Shown: piece by piece, positions 32,126 through 39,589 of the stretch
How the letters are laid out: each line of letters starts with the position of its first letter
Position numbering within the stretch: position 1 is the stretch's first letter
Source of the DNA: a virus
Length of the DNA stretch: 63,161 nt
IMG/VR virus record: IMGVR_UViG_3300027262_000003
Location: 1-63,161 of that record
Strand: one strand, 5' to 3'
Made by a program: the position numbers and the translations under genes
Notes under the pieces: generated by a model
Told to the model about the DNA's origin: nothing
The model's input: only the letters and a program-made list of their open reading frames with translations
Databases searched by the model: none

Positions 32126-33094
32126 TTAAGCTGCTACTTTATCAATTATTTCTTGAATCTTATTCAACTGTTTTTCATTGAATTTATATCCTTCCTTTTC
32201 CATATCATCAAATACATCTGTATATCCTTCTCTGTACTTTATTTCCCAACTTGCAAATATGGTATTGGTTACTGGTTTAGCTGTTTTTTCTACTTTAGCA
32301 TCCTCAAACATTGAAGCAGCTTTATCTACTTTAGATTCATCAACTTTATCATTATCTACATAGTCATATCCTTTATCTGTTATTACCGCCTGATCTGATG
32401 CGATTGCATCAGATAGTTTCTCGTATGCATTATCTATTGATAGTGGAGCATACTTTGATAAAAGAAGCTTTAAGACAGTCTTTGATGCCATTGAATCAAA
32501 ATCTGTTTTCCAGTTAGAATCATTTCTACTATAGCTTTTTGAATACTTAGCTGCATGATCAGTTAATTTCTGAATAGACATATAGCTGGTTTTTTCAAAG
32601 CCATTCAGCAATTTGAAATATGCCATATATCCTACAACTGGCTTGTCTATTCTTTCATCATCTTCTAACCATTCAATATCAAAATCTCCAGTTAATCTAT
32701 CTACTCTCCTGATTTCTGATTGCCTGACATCTGTGACATTTATTGTTTTAAATTGTCCTGTCCTCATAGCAAGCTGAACAAAGCCCTTCCATCCTGTTTG
32801 ATATTGAGCTTCTAATACTTCATCCCATTTACCTTTATCATCTTTAAATTTTCTTTTATAAGGTATGATCCAAGCAAAGCCTAAGTTCTGATCTACTGGT
32901 AAGCCTAAAGATGTAGCCTTTAAACAAGCATACATTAAGCTTGATGGTGTACATTTCTGAAGCTTATTATTGCTCGATACAATTGATACTAAATTTGTAA
33001 CAAACTGCTCTTTTCTTGCACCTAATACTTCTGATAAATATTGAGTTACTTTAGAGTTAGTTATGTATGAATTAAATTGCTGTAGTTGAGACAT
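32126..33094 (-). CDS. recT: RecT-type single-strand annealing protein
   Basis: This 322-residue RecT protein contains CLKATSLGLPVDQNLGFAWI, TGWKGFVQLAMRTGQFKTIN and DWE-like segments characteristic of the family. A C-terminal extension (about 245-322) is acidic and then helical. It anneals complementary single strands made by the partner exonuclease. Its start shares a base with the exonuclease stop (TAATG), confirming the two-gene recombination module. Confidence 0.93.
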   Translation of the reverse strand: MSQLQQFNSYITNSKVTQYLSEVLGARKEQFVTNLVSIVSSNNKLQKCTPSSLMYACLKATSLGLPVDQNLGFAWIIPYKRKFKDDKGKWDEVLEAQYQTGWKGFVQLAMRTGQFKTINVTDVRQSEIRRVDRLTGDFDIEWLEDDERIDKPVVGYMAYFKLLNGFEKTSYMSIQKLTDHAAKYSKSYSRNDSNWKTDFDSMASKTVLKLLLSKYAPLSIDNAYEKLSDAIASDQAVITDKGYDYVDNDKVDESKVDKAASMFEDAKVEKTAKPVTNTIFASWEIKYREGYTDVFDDMEKEGYKFNEKQLNKIQEIIDKVAA

Positions 33095-34050
33095 TATTTA
33101 TTGATTTTAATTGCGATAGTTGATTTTACATTTGATGATTTGTAGAACTTTGTCCAATCTTTAGGATGAGCTTTTTTGACTGCTTCTGCACTAACTGATT
33201 GTCTTACAAATGAATCCTTATAGCTGATCGTGAATTGTGGAGTCTTGATAGATTTAATACCGTTATCCTCCATGTTCTGCTTTAGTGATTCTTTGAAGGA
33301 TGCTATTCTTTCTTCTGCATACTGTTTAAGCATCAGAGCGTCGTTTAAAGTTGCTATAGCTTCTATTTGATTAGATTCCTGTTCGCTTAGTTGTAAGACT
33401 TCTTTTTCTTCGTAGACTGGTATATCATCCCATGCCTCATCTAATTTTTGATAGCCCTCTTGTAGCATTTCAACTAACAAATCTAATGTGCCATGATCAA
33501 AATAGTGGTATGATAATTTGTCTGGATCGTACTTGTAGTTGTCTGGTGTTTGGTAAATATCATTTGTATCGTAATGAACTAAAACGAGTACTGCATCAGT
33601 TAATTCATCCATAATCAACTTATGCTGTGCTAATTGTGCTTGATACTTTTGCTTTGTTGCACTGATACTATCTTTAGTTGCCTTTACTTCATGCCAATAT
33701 TCTATTTTCTTCTGACGCTCAATGACATCAATGTGATTTGATACAACAAAGTTTTTAAATATTTTTACTGGTAATGATCTATAGGGATTACTTTCTTTAT
33801 CCATTGTTTCTAATGACATAAAATAATCCTCTTCTACATTATCCCCTAAGTCGAAATATTTAGAGTGGATTTCAAGTCTATTGGCTTCACCTTTTATTTC
33901 TGCTATCCTACGAAGTAAGACGTTATTCATTTCGCCTGTTGCAGCATAGTGGATGATAGCTGACGCATCACTACTGCCAAATCCTTTTAATCTTTTACTG
34001 GAGTCTGCTTTTTTAGCGACTGCCATTTTTGTTATAGTTGCTGTTGACAT
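33094..34050 (-). CDS. YqaJ-like recombination exonuclease
   Basis: This 318-residue protein has a N-terminus, LKGFGSSDASAIIHYAATG, which is the YqaJ/lambda-exonuclease opening. The PD-(D/E)xK core appears as ALGDNVEEDYF-like GDNVEEDYF (about 69-77), HIDVIERQ (about 115-122) and HEVKATK (about 129-135, the E-x-K). The C-terminal 90 residues are coiled coil. Coupled to RecT, it resects dsDNA to provide substrate for annealing. Confidence 0.88.
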   Translation of the reverse strand: MSTATITKMAVAKKADSSKRLKGFGSSDASAIIHYAATGEMNNVLLRRIAEIKGEANRLEIHSKYFDLGDNVEEDYFMSLETMDKESNPYRSLPVKIFKNFVVSNHIDVIERQKKIEYWHEVKATKDSISATKQKYQAQLAQHKLIMDELTDAVLVLVHYDTNDIYQTPDNYKYDPDKLSYHYFDHGTLDLLVEMLQEGYQKLDEAWDDIPVYEEKEVLQLSEQESNQIEAIATLNDALMLKQYAEERIASFKESLKQNMEDNGIKSIKTPQFTISYKDSFVRQSVSAEAVKKAHPKDWTKFYKSSNVKSTIAIKINK

Positions 34051-34083
34051 AATATTTTTATTTAAGTTGATTTATTTGTCGTT

Positions 34084-34122
34084 CAAAAACTCTGGCTTTC
34101 ACTATTCAGCTAATCACCAGAG
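34084..34122 (-). terminator. Rho-independent terminator before exonuclease gene
   Basis: CTCTGG (34090-34095) pairs with CCAGAG (34117-34122). On the minus strand the stem is followed by TTTTTGAAC. It separates the 193-residue gene from the recombination module. Confidence 0.65.
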
Positions 34123-34146
34123 AACAATATGAACAACTTTATTTTT

Positions 34147-34728
34147 TTAAAATGGCATTGAAAAATAATGACTGCTACCACCTGAAAAATATGATTGGGC
34201 TGCCAATACTGGATTTAAAATCTCCATCTTTTTCATGGCTTCATCTTGTTTAAATCTATATTCATTAGATTTTCTTTCAATTGCTTTTTGCATTAAGCAA
34301 TCTATAGGTTCTATCTCAGCACCCCAACGAGCAATTATATACATGTTATCATCATTTGTTGTGGATGGATATTTATCGTAATTATGCCCTATTAGAACTG
34401 GATCAGGTGCTTGATCATCAGCCCATATCCTAAGATGCTTGAAGTATTTTTCTTTTTCGCAAAGTGCAATTAAAGAAAGAACCTCTAATGGAATTGGGGT
34501 TTTATCGTACTCTCTATAGCTATAGTTACGTGGGCATAATGTAGACCACATTCTTAGCATTGATGTATTTAAGTGTTCAAATGGAATTGGGCTTGAGTCT
34601 TTTTCCCCACCTACTAAATTTAGTTGATTCTCAAGACCTAATTCTTCACACTTAGTTTTCCATTCATCTAATTGTGCAACATCTGTAATAAGATCCTTTG
34701 TGTCTTCGATAATAAAAGTTTCTACCAT
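34147..34728 (-). CDS. Hypothetical early protein
   Basis: The ATG at 34728 gives 193 residues. The frame is open upstream to 34881 but that part covers a strong terminator, so the longer version is rejected. It has no signal peptide. It contains SMLRMWSTLCPRNYSYREYD and DDNMYIIARWGAE, like uncharacterised phage proteins from early regions. The C-terminus is Met- and Ser-rich. Function is unknown. Confidence 0.65.
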   Translation of the reverse strand: MVETFIIEDTKDLITDVAQLDEWKTKCEELGLENQLNLVGGEKDSSPIPFEHLNTSMLRMWSTLCPRNYSYREYDKTPIPLEVLSLIALCEKEKYFKHLRIWADDQAPDPVLIGHNYDKYPSTTNDDNMYIIARWGAEIEPIDCLMQKAIERKSNEYRFKQDEAMKKMEILNPVLAAQSYFSGGSSHYFSMPF

Positions 34729-34751
34729 GTTTATTTTTTTTAGTTTTTTAT

Positions 34752-34818
34752 AAAAAAAAGCGGCCCCGTCTTTGAATAAATGCCACATACACAATAATGT
34801 GATATTAAGGGCCGCTTT
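34752..34818 (-). terminator. Strong terminator with long loop
   Basis: AAGCGGCCC (34758-34766) pairs with GGGCCGCTT (34809-34817). The minus-strand tail is TTTTTTTTAT. The 42-nt loop includes a second small stem-loop (CACATTATTGTG). Read-through would be needed to reach the gene at 34728 unless a promoter lies between. Confidence 0.75.
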
Positions 34819-34841
34819 ATTGATCTCTACTTTTAGAGAAG

Positions 34842-34943
34842 CTACATTCTCATTATCTTGAATACCACGATTAGAAAACATATGATGGCCATCATTCTCA
34901 TCAGGCTGGTTTCAACAATAGCGTCTAATCGGTTTTGATTCAT
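34842..34943 (-). CDS. Tiny membrane protein
   Basis: A 33-codon frame overlaps the preceding HTH gene by ATGA. After a polar N-terminus it has one membrane helix (MMAIICFLIVVFKIM). The terminator at 34752-34818 follows. It parallels the tiny membrane gene at 24922. Function is unknown. Roles in superinfection exclusion or lysis timing are possible. Confidence 0.5.
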   Translation of the reverse strand: MNQNRLDAIVETSLMRMMAIICFLIVVFKIMRM

Positions 34944-35134
34944 TGTATGAGTTTTGCGATTTTTAAAATCTTTACATTATTGATGACCATTTTACATTCT
35001 ATCTTTAGCTCTTTAGCTATATCAGAAAGGCTATATCCTTGAGTCACCATTTCTAAAATCTTGCATCTTGTTTCATTCCTAAGTACAACTTCCTGATGCT
35101 TTTTAATACGTTTCTGTTCAATTGCAGTATTCAT
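34940..35134 (-). CDS. Small helix-turn-helix protein (sigma-4/LuxR-like)
   Basis: This 64-residue protein has a C-terminal half, LEMVTQGYSLSDIAKELKIE followed by KMVINNVKILKI, which is a clear tetrahelical HTH of the LuxR or sigma region 4 type. The N-terminus is basic. It likely regulates early genes or serves as a small activator. It is translationally coupled to the tiny membrane protein downstream. Confidence 0.7.
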   Translation of the reverse strand: MNTAIEQKRIKKHQEVVLRNETRCKILEMVTQGYSLSDIAKELKIECKMVINNVKILKIAKLIQ

Positions 35135-35146
35135 ATTTTTGATTAT

Positions 35147-35491
35147 TTAATTTAAATTAATGGCAGGACGATATTCTAATACTAACTCAGTCATAATCTT
35201 GTGTACTTCTTTAGGGTACTTTTCTAATAGTCTTGAAGGTGGGCAGTCTGGATTTCCGATGTATGTAATTCCAAGCGTTCCTGCATGTTTAAATCTTCCT
35301 GCATTTTCGAGGATAATTTCTAAATGATGTAGGAATATTTCAGCATTTATTTTTTCGACTTTCAAATGTATACCATCGTAATATTCAATCTCATAAAACC
35401 ATACTTCAATATCTTTAATGGTTCTATAATCTTGAGATATCGACAGAACATGGAATCCGCCTATTTCAAATATCTTTTGTAGTTCTATCAT
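35147..35491 (-). CDS. Hypothetical early protein
   Basis: The ATG at 35491 after an AATAAAAAAAATAAT leader gives 114 residues. An ATG at 35518 would add nine. The protein is alternating strand and helix (VWFYEIEYYDGIHLKVEKIN; GITYIGNPDCPPS) without recognised motifs. It precedes the HTH gene by 12 nt. Confidence 0.6.
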   Translation of the reverse strand: MIELQKIFEIGGFHVLSISQDYRTIKDIEVWFYEIEYYDGIHLKVEKINAEIFLHHLEIILENAGRFKHAGTLGITYIGNPDCPPSRLLEKYPKEVHKIMTELVLEYRPAINLN

Positions 35492-35584
35492 ATTATTTTT
35501 TTTATTAGACAGGGACATATCTATGGCACCCTTATCTATGTGATAGACTGGACTATCTTACTTTCCAATCATGATTTAGTTACT

Positions 35585-35612
35585 TAAAAACATGAGGCTA
35601 TAAAACCTCATG
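35585..35612 (-). terminator. Rho-independent terminator
   Basis: CATGAGG (35591-35597) pairs with CCTCATG (35606-35612). The minus-strand tail is TTTTTAAG. It ends the transcript of the 139-residue gene. Confidence 0.7.
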
Positions 35613-35638
35613 TGTGATTCCGAAAATCAATTCAGATA

Positions 35639-36058
35639 TCATGCTCCTTTTGGGTAATTCATTAGATCTTCCAAAGCTTTATCATGATTTGCTTCTGCTT
35701 TATGCAACATGATTATATTGTTTCGTAGATCAGTTCTATTTTCAGATAGTCTAAATGCCATAGCAGCCGATAGAATCGCTAAACGTGCTTTTTGGACATC
35801 TGCTATAAGATTCTGGAATGGCATTTTTGGTTTAGCCAAATTGTTATCCTTGATAAACTCAACGATATATTTATCTGTCTCATTAGCAAATTTCCATTCT
35901 GCTTCATCATTGCTTATGACAAAGGTGTCTGCTATGTGGTTGATGACATCTTCGCCATCAATAGCGATTATTCGCCATGGATCGTTTTGAGTAAAGCAGA
36001 TTGCTACTTCGTATTCAAGTGTATCTACTTCTTCTACATTGTAATCGAAAAAATTCAT
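35639..36058 (-). CDS. Hypothetical early protein
   Basis: This 139-residue protein has an acidic N-terminal half (MNFFDYNVEEVDTLEYEVAI) and a helical C-terminal half (VQKARLAILSAAMAFRLSEN). It is the second gene of the minus-strand early transcript after the repressor-like gene and is followed by a terminator. No family is recognised. Location fits a host-takeover or immunity protein. Confidence 0.6.
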   Translation of the reverse strand: MNFFDYNVEEVDTLEYEVAICFTQNDPWRIIAIDGEDVINHIADTFVISNDEAEWKFANETDKYIVEFIKDNNLAKPKMPFQNLIADVQKARLAILSAAMAFRLSENRTDLRNNIIMLHKAEANHDKALEDLMNYPKGA

Positions 36059-36153
36059 ATCTTTGTTTTTTATTTGCGAAAAAATTATGGCTCAGATCAT
36101 TCCCTTGATTTGGGCCTTTTTGATTTGTTATGTTATTGCCAGCCTCCATTATA

Positions 36154-36390
36154 CTAATCAGCATATTGGCTGATTCTTTCATTATAGACTATCTTCATAG
36201 CTCTTATAATACTTCCGAGCTGAGCAGGATTTTTAAGCCTACCTGCTCGCGCATTGGTGTATGTTCTATATTTTACTTTAGCTAGTTCAGCTATTCTTCT
36301 ACCGCTGCCATGTACAACATCTGAATACTTAGCTGACTCTATAGCGAATTCGCTATTGCTTAGTAGTGTGTATTCTTCATTAGTAATCAT
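36154..36390 (-). CDS. Repressor-like small DNA-binding protein
   Basis: This 78-residue protein is the first gene of the minus arm. The segment GRRIAELAKVKYRTYTNARA followed by AQLGSIIRAMKIVYNERI resembles a helix-turn-helix in which AELAKVKYRTYTNARA is the recognition region. It faces a Cro-like gene across a region with divergent promoters and direct repeats. Its -7 box ends 4 nt before the ATG, so its mRNA should be leaderless, as is lambda cI from PRM. A CI-like role is inferred. Confidence 0.65.
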   Translation of the reverse strand: MITNEEYTLLSNSEFAIESAKYSDVVHGSGRRIAELAKVKYRTYTNARAGRLKNPAQLGSIIRAMKIVYNERISQYAD

Positions 36391-36394
36391 ACGT

Positions 36395-36426
36395 CAAATG
36401 TAAAACTAAATATTCATAATGTCAAA
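36395..36426 (-). promoter_or_regulatory. Early promoter, minus strand
   Basis: On the minus strand TTTG (36426-36423), a 20-nt spacer and TACATTTG (36402-36395) match the Bacteroidetes consensus fully. The start codon A is at 36390, so the transcript probably begins at or beside it. Confidence 0.75.
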
Positions 36427-36434
36427 TAAGATTG

Positions 36435-36517
36435 AGTGAAATATTTTACAATTACCTGTGAAATGTTAAATTTTAAAAAAAACGTAAATAAATCCTCTAA
36501 AAGTTGTGAGATGTTAA
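36435..36517. promoter_or_regulatory. Putative operator repeats in the divergent switch
   Basis: TGTGAAATGTTAA (36457-36469) and TGTGAGATGTTAA (36505-36517) match at 12 of 13 bases in the same orientation. A third, weaker copy AGTGAAATATTTTA begins at 36435. The last full copy overlaps the -33 box of the plus-strand promoter, suggesting control by one of the two HTH proteins. Confidence 0.5.
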
Positions 36518-36534
36518 GGTATGTCTTATATTTG
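36504..36534 (+). promoter_or_regulatory. Early promoter, plus strand
   Basis: TTG (36504-36506), a 20-nt spacer and TATATTTG (36527-36534) match the Bacteroidetes promoter. The first gene starts 28 nt later at 36563. Confidence 0.75.
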
Positions 36535-36562
36535 AGTATCGTTAAACATTTAATCTTTAAAA

Positions 36563-36769
36563 ATGACATACACTATAACAATAGAAAAGACAGCATTAAC
36601 AGGATGTGGAGCATATAACACTTCTTCTCAGACATTAGAAGTTAAATCTTTTGATTCTAAAAAAGAAGCAAATAAGGAGATCAGAAGAATGGTAAAAGAG
36701 GAAGGGTACAAAAGAGGATATTTTGTTAACAATCCAAACTTAAACACGGAATTGCATTTAAATTACTAA
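36563..36769 (+). CDS. First plus-arm early protein
   Basis: This 68-residue protein starts MTYTITIEKTALTGCGAYNT, with a Lys/Glu-rich helix (FDSKKEANKEIRRMVKEEGY). The fold looks like a short beta hairpin plus helix. It is transcribed from the promoter at 36504 and is followed 4 nt later by the Cro-like gene. No family is recognised. Confidence 0.65.
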   Translation: MTYTITIEKTALTGCGAYNTSSQTLEVKSFDSKKEANKEIRRMVKEEGYKRGYFVNNPNLNTELHLNY

Positions 36770-36773
36770 TATA

Positions 36774-36944
36774 ATGACCATCAAAGAGCTAAAAAAAGAA
36801 TTAGGACTATCTGATAAAAAAATAGCCGAGTTTTTCGGGTATAAAAATGCTATGTCTTACTACAATGCTAAGAATGGTAAAACTAAGATCGAGAATGGAT
36901 TAGTTAGATTCTATGAACACGTTCGAGAAGTAAATAAATTATGA
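36774..36944 (+). CDS. Cro-like helix-turn-helix protein
   Basis: A 56-residue frame starts MTIKELKKELGLSDKKIAEF and continues FGYKNAMSYYNAKNGKTKIE. LSDKKIAEFFGYKNAMSYYN is a textbook XRE/Cro helix-turn-helix. Its stop overlaps the next ATG (ATGA). Facing the repressor-like gene over shared operators, it is the best Cro candidate. Confidence 0.75.
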   Translation: MTIKELKKELGLSDKKIAEFFGYKNAMSYYNAKNGKTKIENGLVRFYEHVREVNKL

Positions 36945-37279
36945 CAGGAGAAGATTTTTTACAGTCGAAAGGAATTTGGAATCACCAACGAATCCAACAA
37001 TCAGTAGGATATAAAGACTATGATGTGGCTGAATTATTAGATGAGTTTTTACATATACATAGTGTTGTATTGCAATGCGAACACTTGTCTAAAAACAATT
37101 GCCCATTAAATAGACCACCGAACAAAGAAGTCGAGCAAAAATCAGATGGAATCATATCGCCTATTATAGACCGAAGGGAACTGTTAGAGGCTTTCAAAAA
37201 GTATAGTAACGAAGCTGATAATGTTTTACACATAGGGGATGATGACATTGAAAAATTCTTAGCCTCTAATAGTCTATAA
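36941..37279 (+). CDS. Hypothetical early protein
   Basis: This 112-residue protein is coupled to the Cro-like gene by ATGA. It has helical segments (YDVAELLDEFLHIHSVVLQC, RELLEAFKKYSNEADNVLHI) and a conserved-looking DDDIEKFLAS end. Similar helical proteins with an F-L-x-S terminus occur widely in Bacteroidetes phages. Function is unknown. Confidence 0.6.
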   Translation: MTGEDFLQSKGIWNHQRIQQSVGYKDYDVAELLDEFLHIHSVVLQCEHLSKNNCPLNRPPNKEVEQKSDGIISPIIDRRELLEAFKKYSNEADNVLHIGDDDIEKFLASNSL

Positions 37280-37353
37280 TGGAAAATGATAAGTGGCGGC
37301 TCGATAGACCTGAACATCATATCGACCTATTATCTATTAGATCATTTTTTTGA
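37279..37353 (+). CDS. Possible micro-ORF after early gene
   Basis: A 24-codon frame starts within TAATG of the preceding stop and reads MENDKWRLDRPEHHIDLLSI before a Phe-rich end. The overlap favours translation, but the length gives little support. It is followed by a short AGCT/AGCT stem and T run. Confidence 0.3.
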   Translation: MENDKWRLDRPEHHIDLLSIRSFF

Positions 37354-37395
37354 GCTGTGGAGCTTTTTACCTTATTAATTTGAAAATTAAAATAT

Positions 37396-37854
37396 ATGAG
37401 AGATATAAAATTCAGAGCTTGGTGTAAAATTGAGAACACTATGTACGACTTGCACGGAGGTAAACTTGATTTGCTTTCAAGATTCAGTATATTTTCAGAC
37501 TCAAGTTGGTGCTTGGGTGACGAAGAGGAAACACTTACAGGAACGAGAGAACCAAACGAAGGTGACGATCCGATAGATGATGGTGTAATAATGCAGTATA
37601 CAGGTCTTAAAGATAAGAACGGTGTCGAGCTTTACGAAGGTGACATACTTGGGCTGCAAGACTCAGAAGATGAATCTAAGTTTATAGTAGAGTATCACCA
37701 ATCATCCTTCCAAAAGAAATACCTAAGTCACGATCAGCCAGTAGGTCCAATAAGTTCGTTTGACTTGAAAGATATAGGCTTTATTGTTATTGGCAACATT
37801 TATGAAACCCCCGAACTCGTACAAGTCGCTTATGGTGGCGGTGGCAAAAAATAA
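37396..37854 (+). CDS. YopX family protein
   Basis: This 152-residue protein begins MRDIKFRAWCKIENTMYDLH. It has MQYTGLKDKNGVELYEGDIL (about 74-93) and closes with IGNIYETPEL, the three YopX signatures. These proteins are common in phage and prophage early regions, with unknown biochemical role. After the stop comes a TTGTACATAATATAC spacer like those after other accessory genes here. Confidence 0.88.
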   Translation: MRDIKFRAWCKIENTMYDLHGGKLDLLSRFSIFSDSSWCLGDEEETLTGTREPNEGDDPIDDGVIMQYTGLKDKNGVELYEGDILGLQDSEDESKFIVEYHQSSFQKKYLSHDQPVGPISSFDLKDIGFIVIGNIYETPELVQVAYGGGGKK

Positions 37855-37942
37855 GATTGTACATAATATACAATGGACTGGTGATATGTTCTGGCTGATT
37901 TTTAAAGCGTGGGCTATTCCACAAAACTTAAACACTTGAAAA

Positions 37943-38392
37943 ATGAATAAATGGATTAACGTTAATGATAGGCTGCCCGATCGCGATACAGATGTAATAA
38001 CATGGTCAGAATATTTCGAATTAAGAGTTGGAAGATGCACAAATAATGGCTATTGGTTTATTGATAGTCAATCACTACCTCAAGAGGTGATATACTGGCA
38101 GCCGTTACCCGAAGCACCATCTAATAAATCAGATGACAGCATACCCGTAATTATGCAAGAGATCGATAGCGAACGTCTGTTGATGGATTTTCAACAATGG
38201 CAATTAGACAACCCTAATGATGTATACTACAACAGCTACCAAGAAAATGCTAAAAAATTCTTATCCATGAATGGTGCATCTATTATCATAGCGGAACAAA
38301 GTGAAGCGACGGCCAGTTGTCTTTCCGAAGATCATAAAGATAGCATAAGACTATTTAAAAAGTGTAAGGTTTGCGGATACACTAACACATAG
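37943..38392 (+). CDS. DUF551-containing protein
   Basis: This 149-residue protein has an N-terminus, MNKWINVNDRLPDRDTDVIT through VIYWQPLPEAPS (1-60), which is a DUF551 domain. It is a frequent early phage module of unknown function. The C-terminal half has QWQLDNPNDVYYN and a CKVCGY zinc-like pair near the end. It is a fusion of DUF551 with a second, unrecognised domain. Confidence 0.85.
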   Translation: MNKWINVNDRLPDRDTDVITWSEYFELRVGRCTNNGYWFIDSQSLPQEVIYWQPLPEAPSNKSDDSIPVIMQEIDSERLLMDFQQWQLDNPNDVYYNSYQENAKKFLSMNGASIIIAEQSEATASCLSEDHKDSIRLFKKCKVCGYTNT

Positions 38393-38440
38393 GCAGACTG
38401 GATTATAAGGAGATTAAAATAACAAATATATTATTAAAAC

Positions 38441-38644
38441 ATGGAAGATATTTTAAAAAGAAACGGAACATTGAGTTACCAATTAATCGGTAGAAATGGA
38501 AATGCTTTTGCACTCATGGCGCAATTCTCAGCAGCAGCAGAGAGAGCTAAGTGGTCGCAAGAAGATATCAAGGCGGTTACTAATGAGTGCATGTCTGGAG
38601 ACTACGATCATTTATTGAGAACCCTTATTACTTTCCAAGCGTAG
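38441..38644 (+). CDS. Small helical early protein
   Basis: This 67-residue protein starts MEDILKRNGTLSYQLIGRNG, with ALMAQFSAAAERAKWSQEDI and GDYDHLLRTLITF. I know this pattern from uncharacterised phage and plasmid proteins with an N-A-F-x-L-M motif. It is a plausible small regulatory or anti-host protein, but no function is established by sequence. Confidence 0.65.
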   Translation: MEDILKRNGTLSYQLIGRNGNAFALMAQFSAAAERAKWSQEDIKAVTNECMSGDYDHLLRTLITFQA

Positions 38645-38695
38645 GTAATCATATGAACAAGCATAAGCATAGTATTTTTATAAAAAGCGTTGGCA

Positions 38696-39154
38696 ATGAT
38701 ATTTAAAACAATAGAAGAAGCGAAAGAACACTTCTACACTTATTCTGAAATACCAGAGGGGAAGTATAATCCAAACAAGGAATGGTATACTTACCACTAC
38801 GACCCAAAACCCGAAATGGGAGACTGGCTTTTATTCCAACACATTAAAGGTAAAACGATTAGTAGACCAATATTTGCTTTATGCTGTGGTCACACTGTTT
38901 GGGATCAGGCACTTGTGTTGGAATATGTAGAGCCTTGGAGGACATGGTTTAGTAATCTGTACATTGGAGACCCTGAAGACTTGGACGAAGACGGAGACCC
39001 TAATAGTGCAGACTGGTTTATATCCTACATTTACAAGGAATGTAAGCAAATACAATTCTGGACTGAGAATATTAGGGTTTTGGGATTTTGGAAAACTAAA
39101 CCCAAGTTCAGACAGTTGAGGGAGGCTTATAAAAATATTATGTCTTATGCCTAA
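38696..39154 (+). CDS. Hypothetical accessory protein
   Basis: The ATG at 38696 gives 152 residues. A TTG at 38690 inside the AGCGTTGGC motif would add two. It is rich in aromatic residues (EWYTYHYDPKPEMGDWLLFQ; WRTWFSNLYIGDP). It lies in a cassette-like stretch with its own spacers on either side. No family is recognised. Confidence 0.6.
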   Translation: MIFKTIEEAKEHFYTYSEIPEGKYNPNKEWYTYHYDPKPEMGDWLLFQHIKGKTISRPIFALCCGHTVWDQALVLEYVEPWRTWFSNLYIGDPEDLDEDGDPNSADWFISYIYKECKQIQFWTENIRVLGFWKTKPKFRQLREAYKNIMSYA

Positions 39155-39221
39155 TTATTTGTAAGCGAAGCGACCCGAAGGGTTACACATAATGTATGGC
39201 TATAACTCGTCGTCATTTTAC

Positions 39222-39242
39222 TCTCTTGCGGGAGGATTAACT
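39222..39242 (+). promoter_or_regulatory. Conserved leader motif, diverged copy
   Basis: TCTCTTGCGGGAGGATTAACT is followed 12 nt later by the ATG at 39255. It matches the core CTTTGCGGGAGTCTAACT of 18071 and 39570 with a few changes. The preceding stretch carries TTACACATAATGTATGGCTATAAC-type sequence shared with other spacers. Confidence 0.5.
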
Positions 39243-39254
39243 AAAACTAAATAA

Positions 39255-39494
39255 ATGGAAAAGATTACATATTACCCGCACTCAGGAATAAACTTTGAAG
39301 CAGATTCTTTAAAGCCGTGTCCGTGCTGTGGATCAGAAGCAAAATTGCAATTCGTAGGTAATGCAAGAACAAAACGAAGAAGTGTGACTATTAAATGCAC
39401 TAAATGCAGATTACAAAGAACTGATGCTGCAATTAGGCACGTAGAGCAGTGGGTGGCAGAGGTATGCATTGAGCAGTGGAATTTAAGAGAGTAA
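39255..39494 (+). CDS. Lar-like zinc ribbon protein (restriction alleviation type)
   Basis: This 79-residue protein has LKPCPCCGSEAKLQ and VTIKCTKCRLQ, which give two CxxC pairs of a zinc ribbon, followed by a C-terminal CIEQWNLRE, the usual ending of Lar-family proteins (AxxxWNxR). Rac prophage Lar modulates type I restriction. Anti-restriction action here is inferred from family likeness. The product would be complementary to the phage methyltransferase. Confidence 0.8.
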   Translation: MEKITYYPHSGINFEADSLKPCPCCGSEAKLQFVGNARTKRRSVTIKCTKCRLQRTDAAIRHVEQWVAEVCIEQWNLRE

Positions 39495-39569
39495 TATTAT
39501 GCGATGTTATAGCGTATTAAGGTGTCGTTTTAATGCACCTTAATGGAAAATTATAACAATCGTCTGTCA

Positions 39570-39589
39570 TCCTTTGCGGGAGTCTAACT
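39570..39589 (+). promoter_or_regulatory. Conserved leader motif, copy 2
   Basis: TCCTTTGCGGGAGTCTAACT is identical to the minus-strand motif at 18071-18090 and, as there, ends 14 nt before an ATG (39604). The spacer also holds a hairpin ATTAAGGTG/CACCTTAAT (39516-39524 with 39536-39544). Confidence 0.6.

Noticed and set aside
34729-34881. N-terminal extension of the 193-residue gene to the ATG at 34881
   Set aside because: The extension would read through a strong terminator hairpin with a T8 tail and overlap a tiny membrane gene. The ATG at 34728 is a better start.
36058-36065. TATCTTTG on the plus strand as a promoter
   Set aside because: It is antisense to the early genes, lacks a -33 box and has no gene reading from it before the repressor-like gene, which faces the other way.
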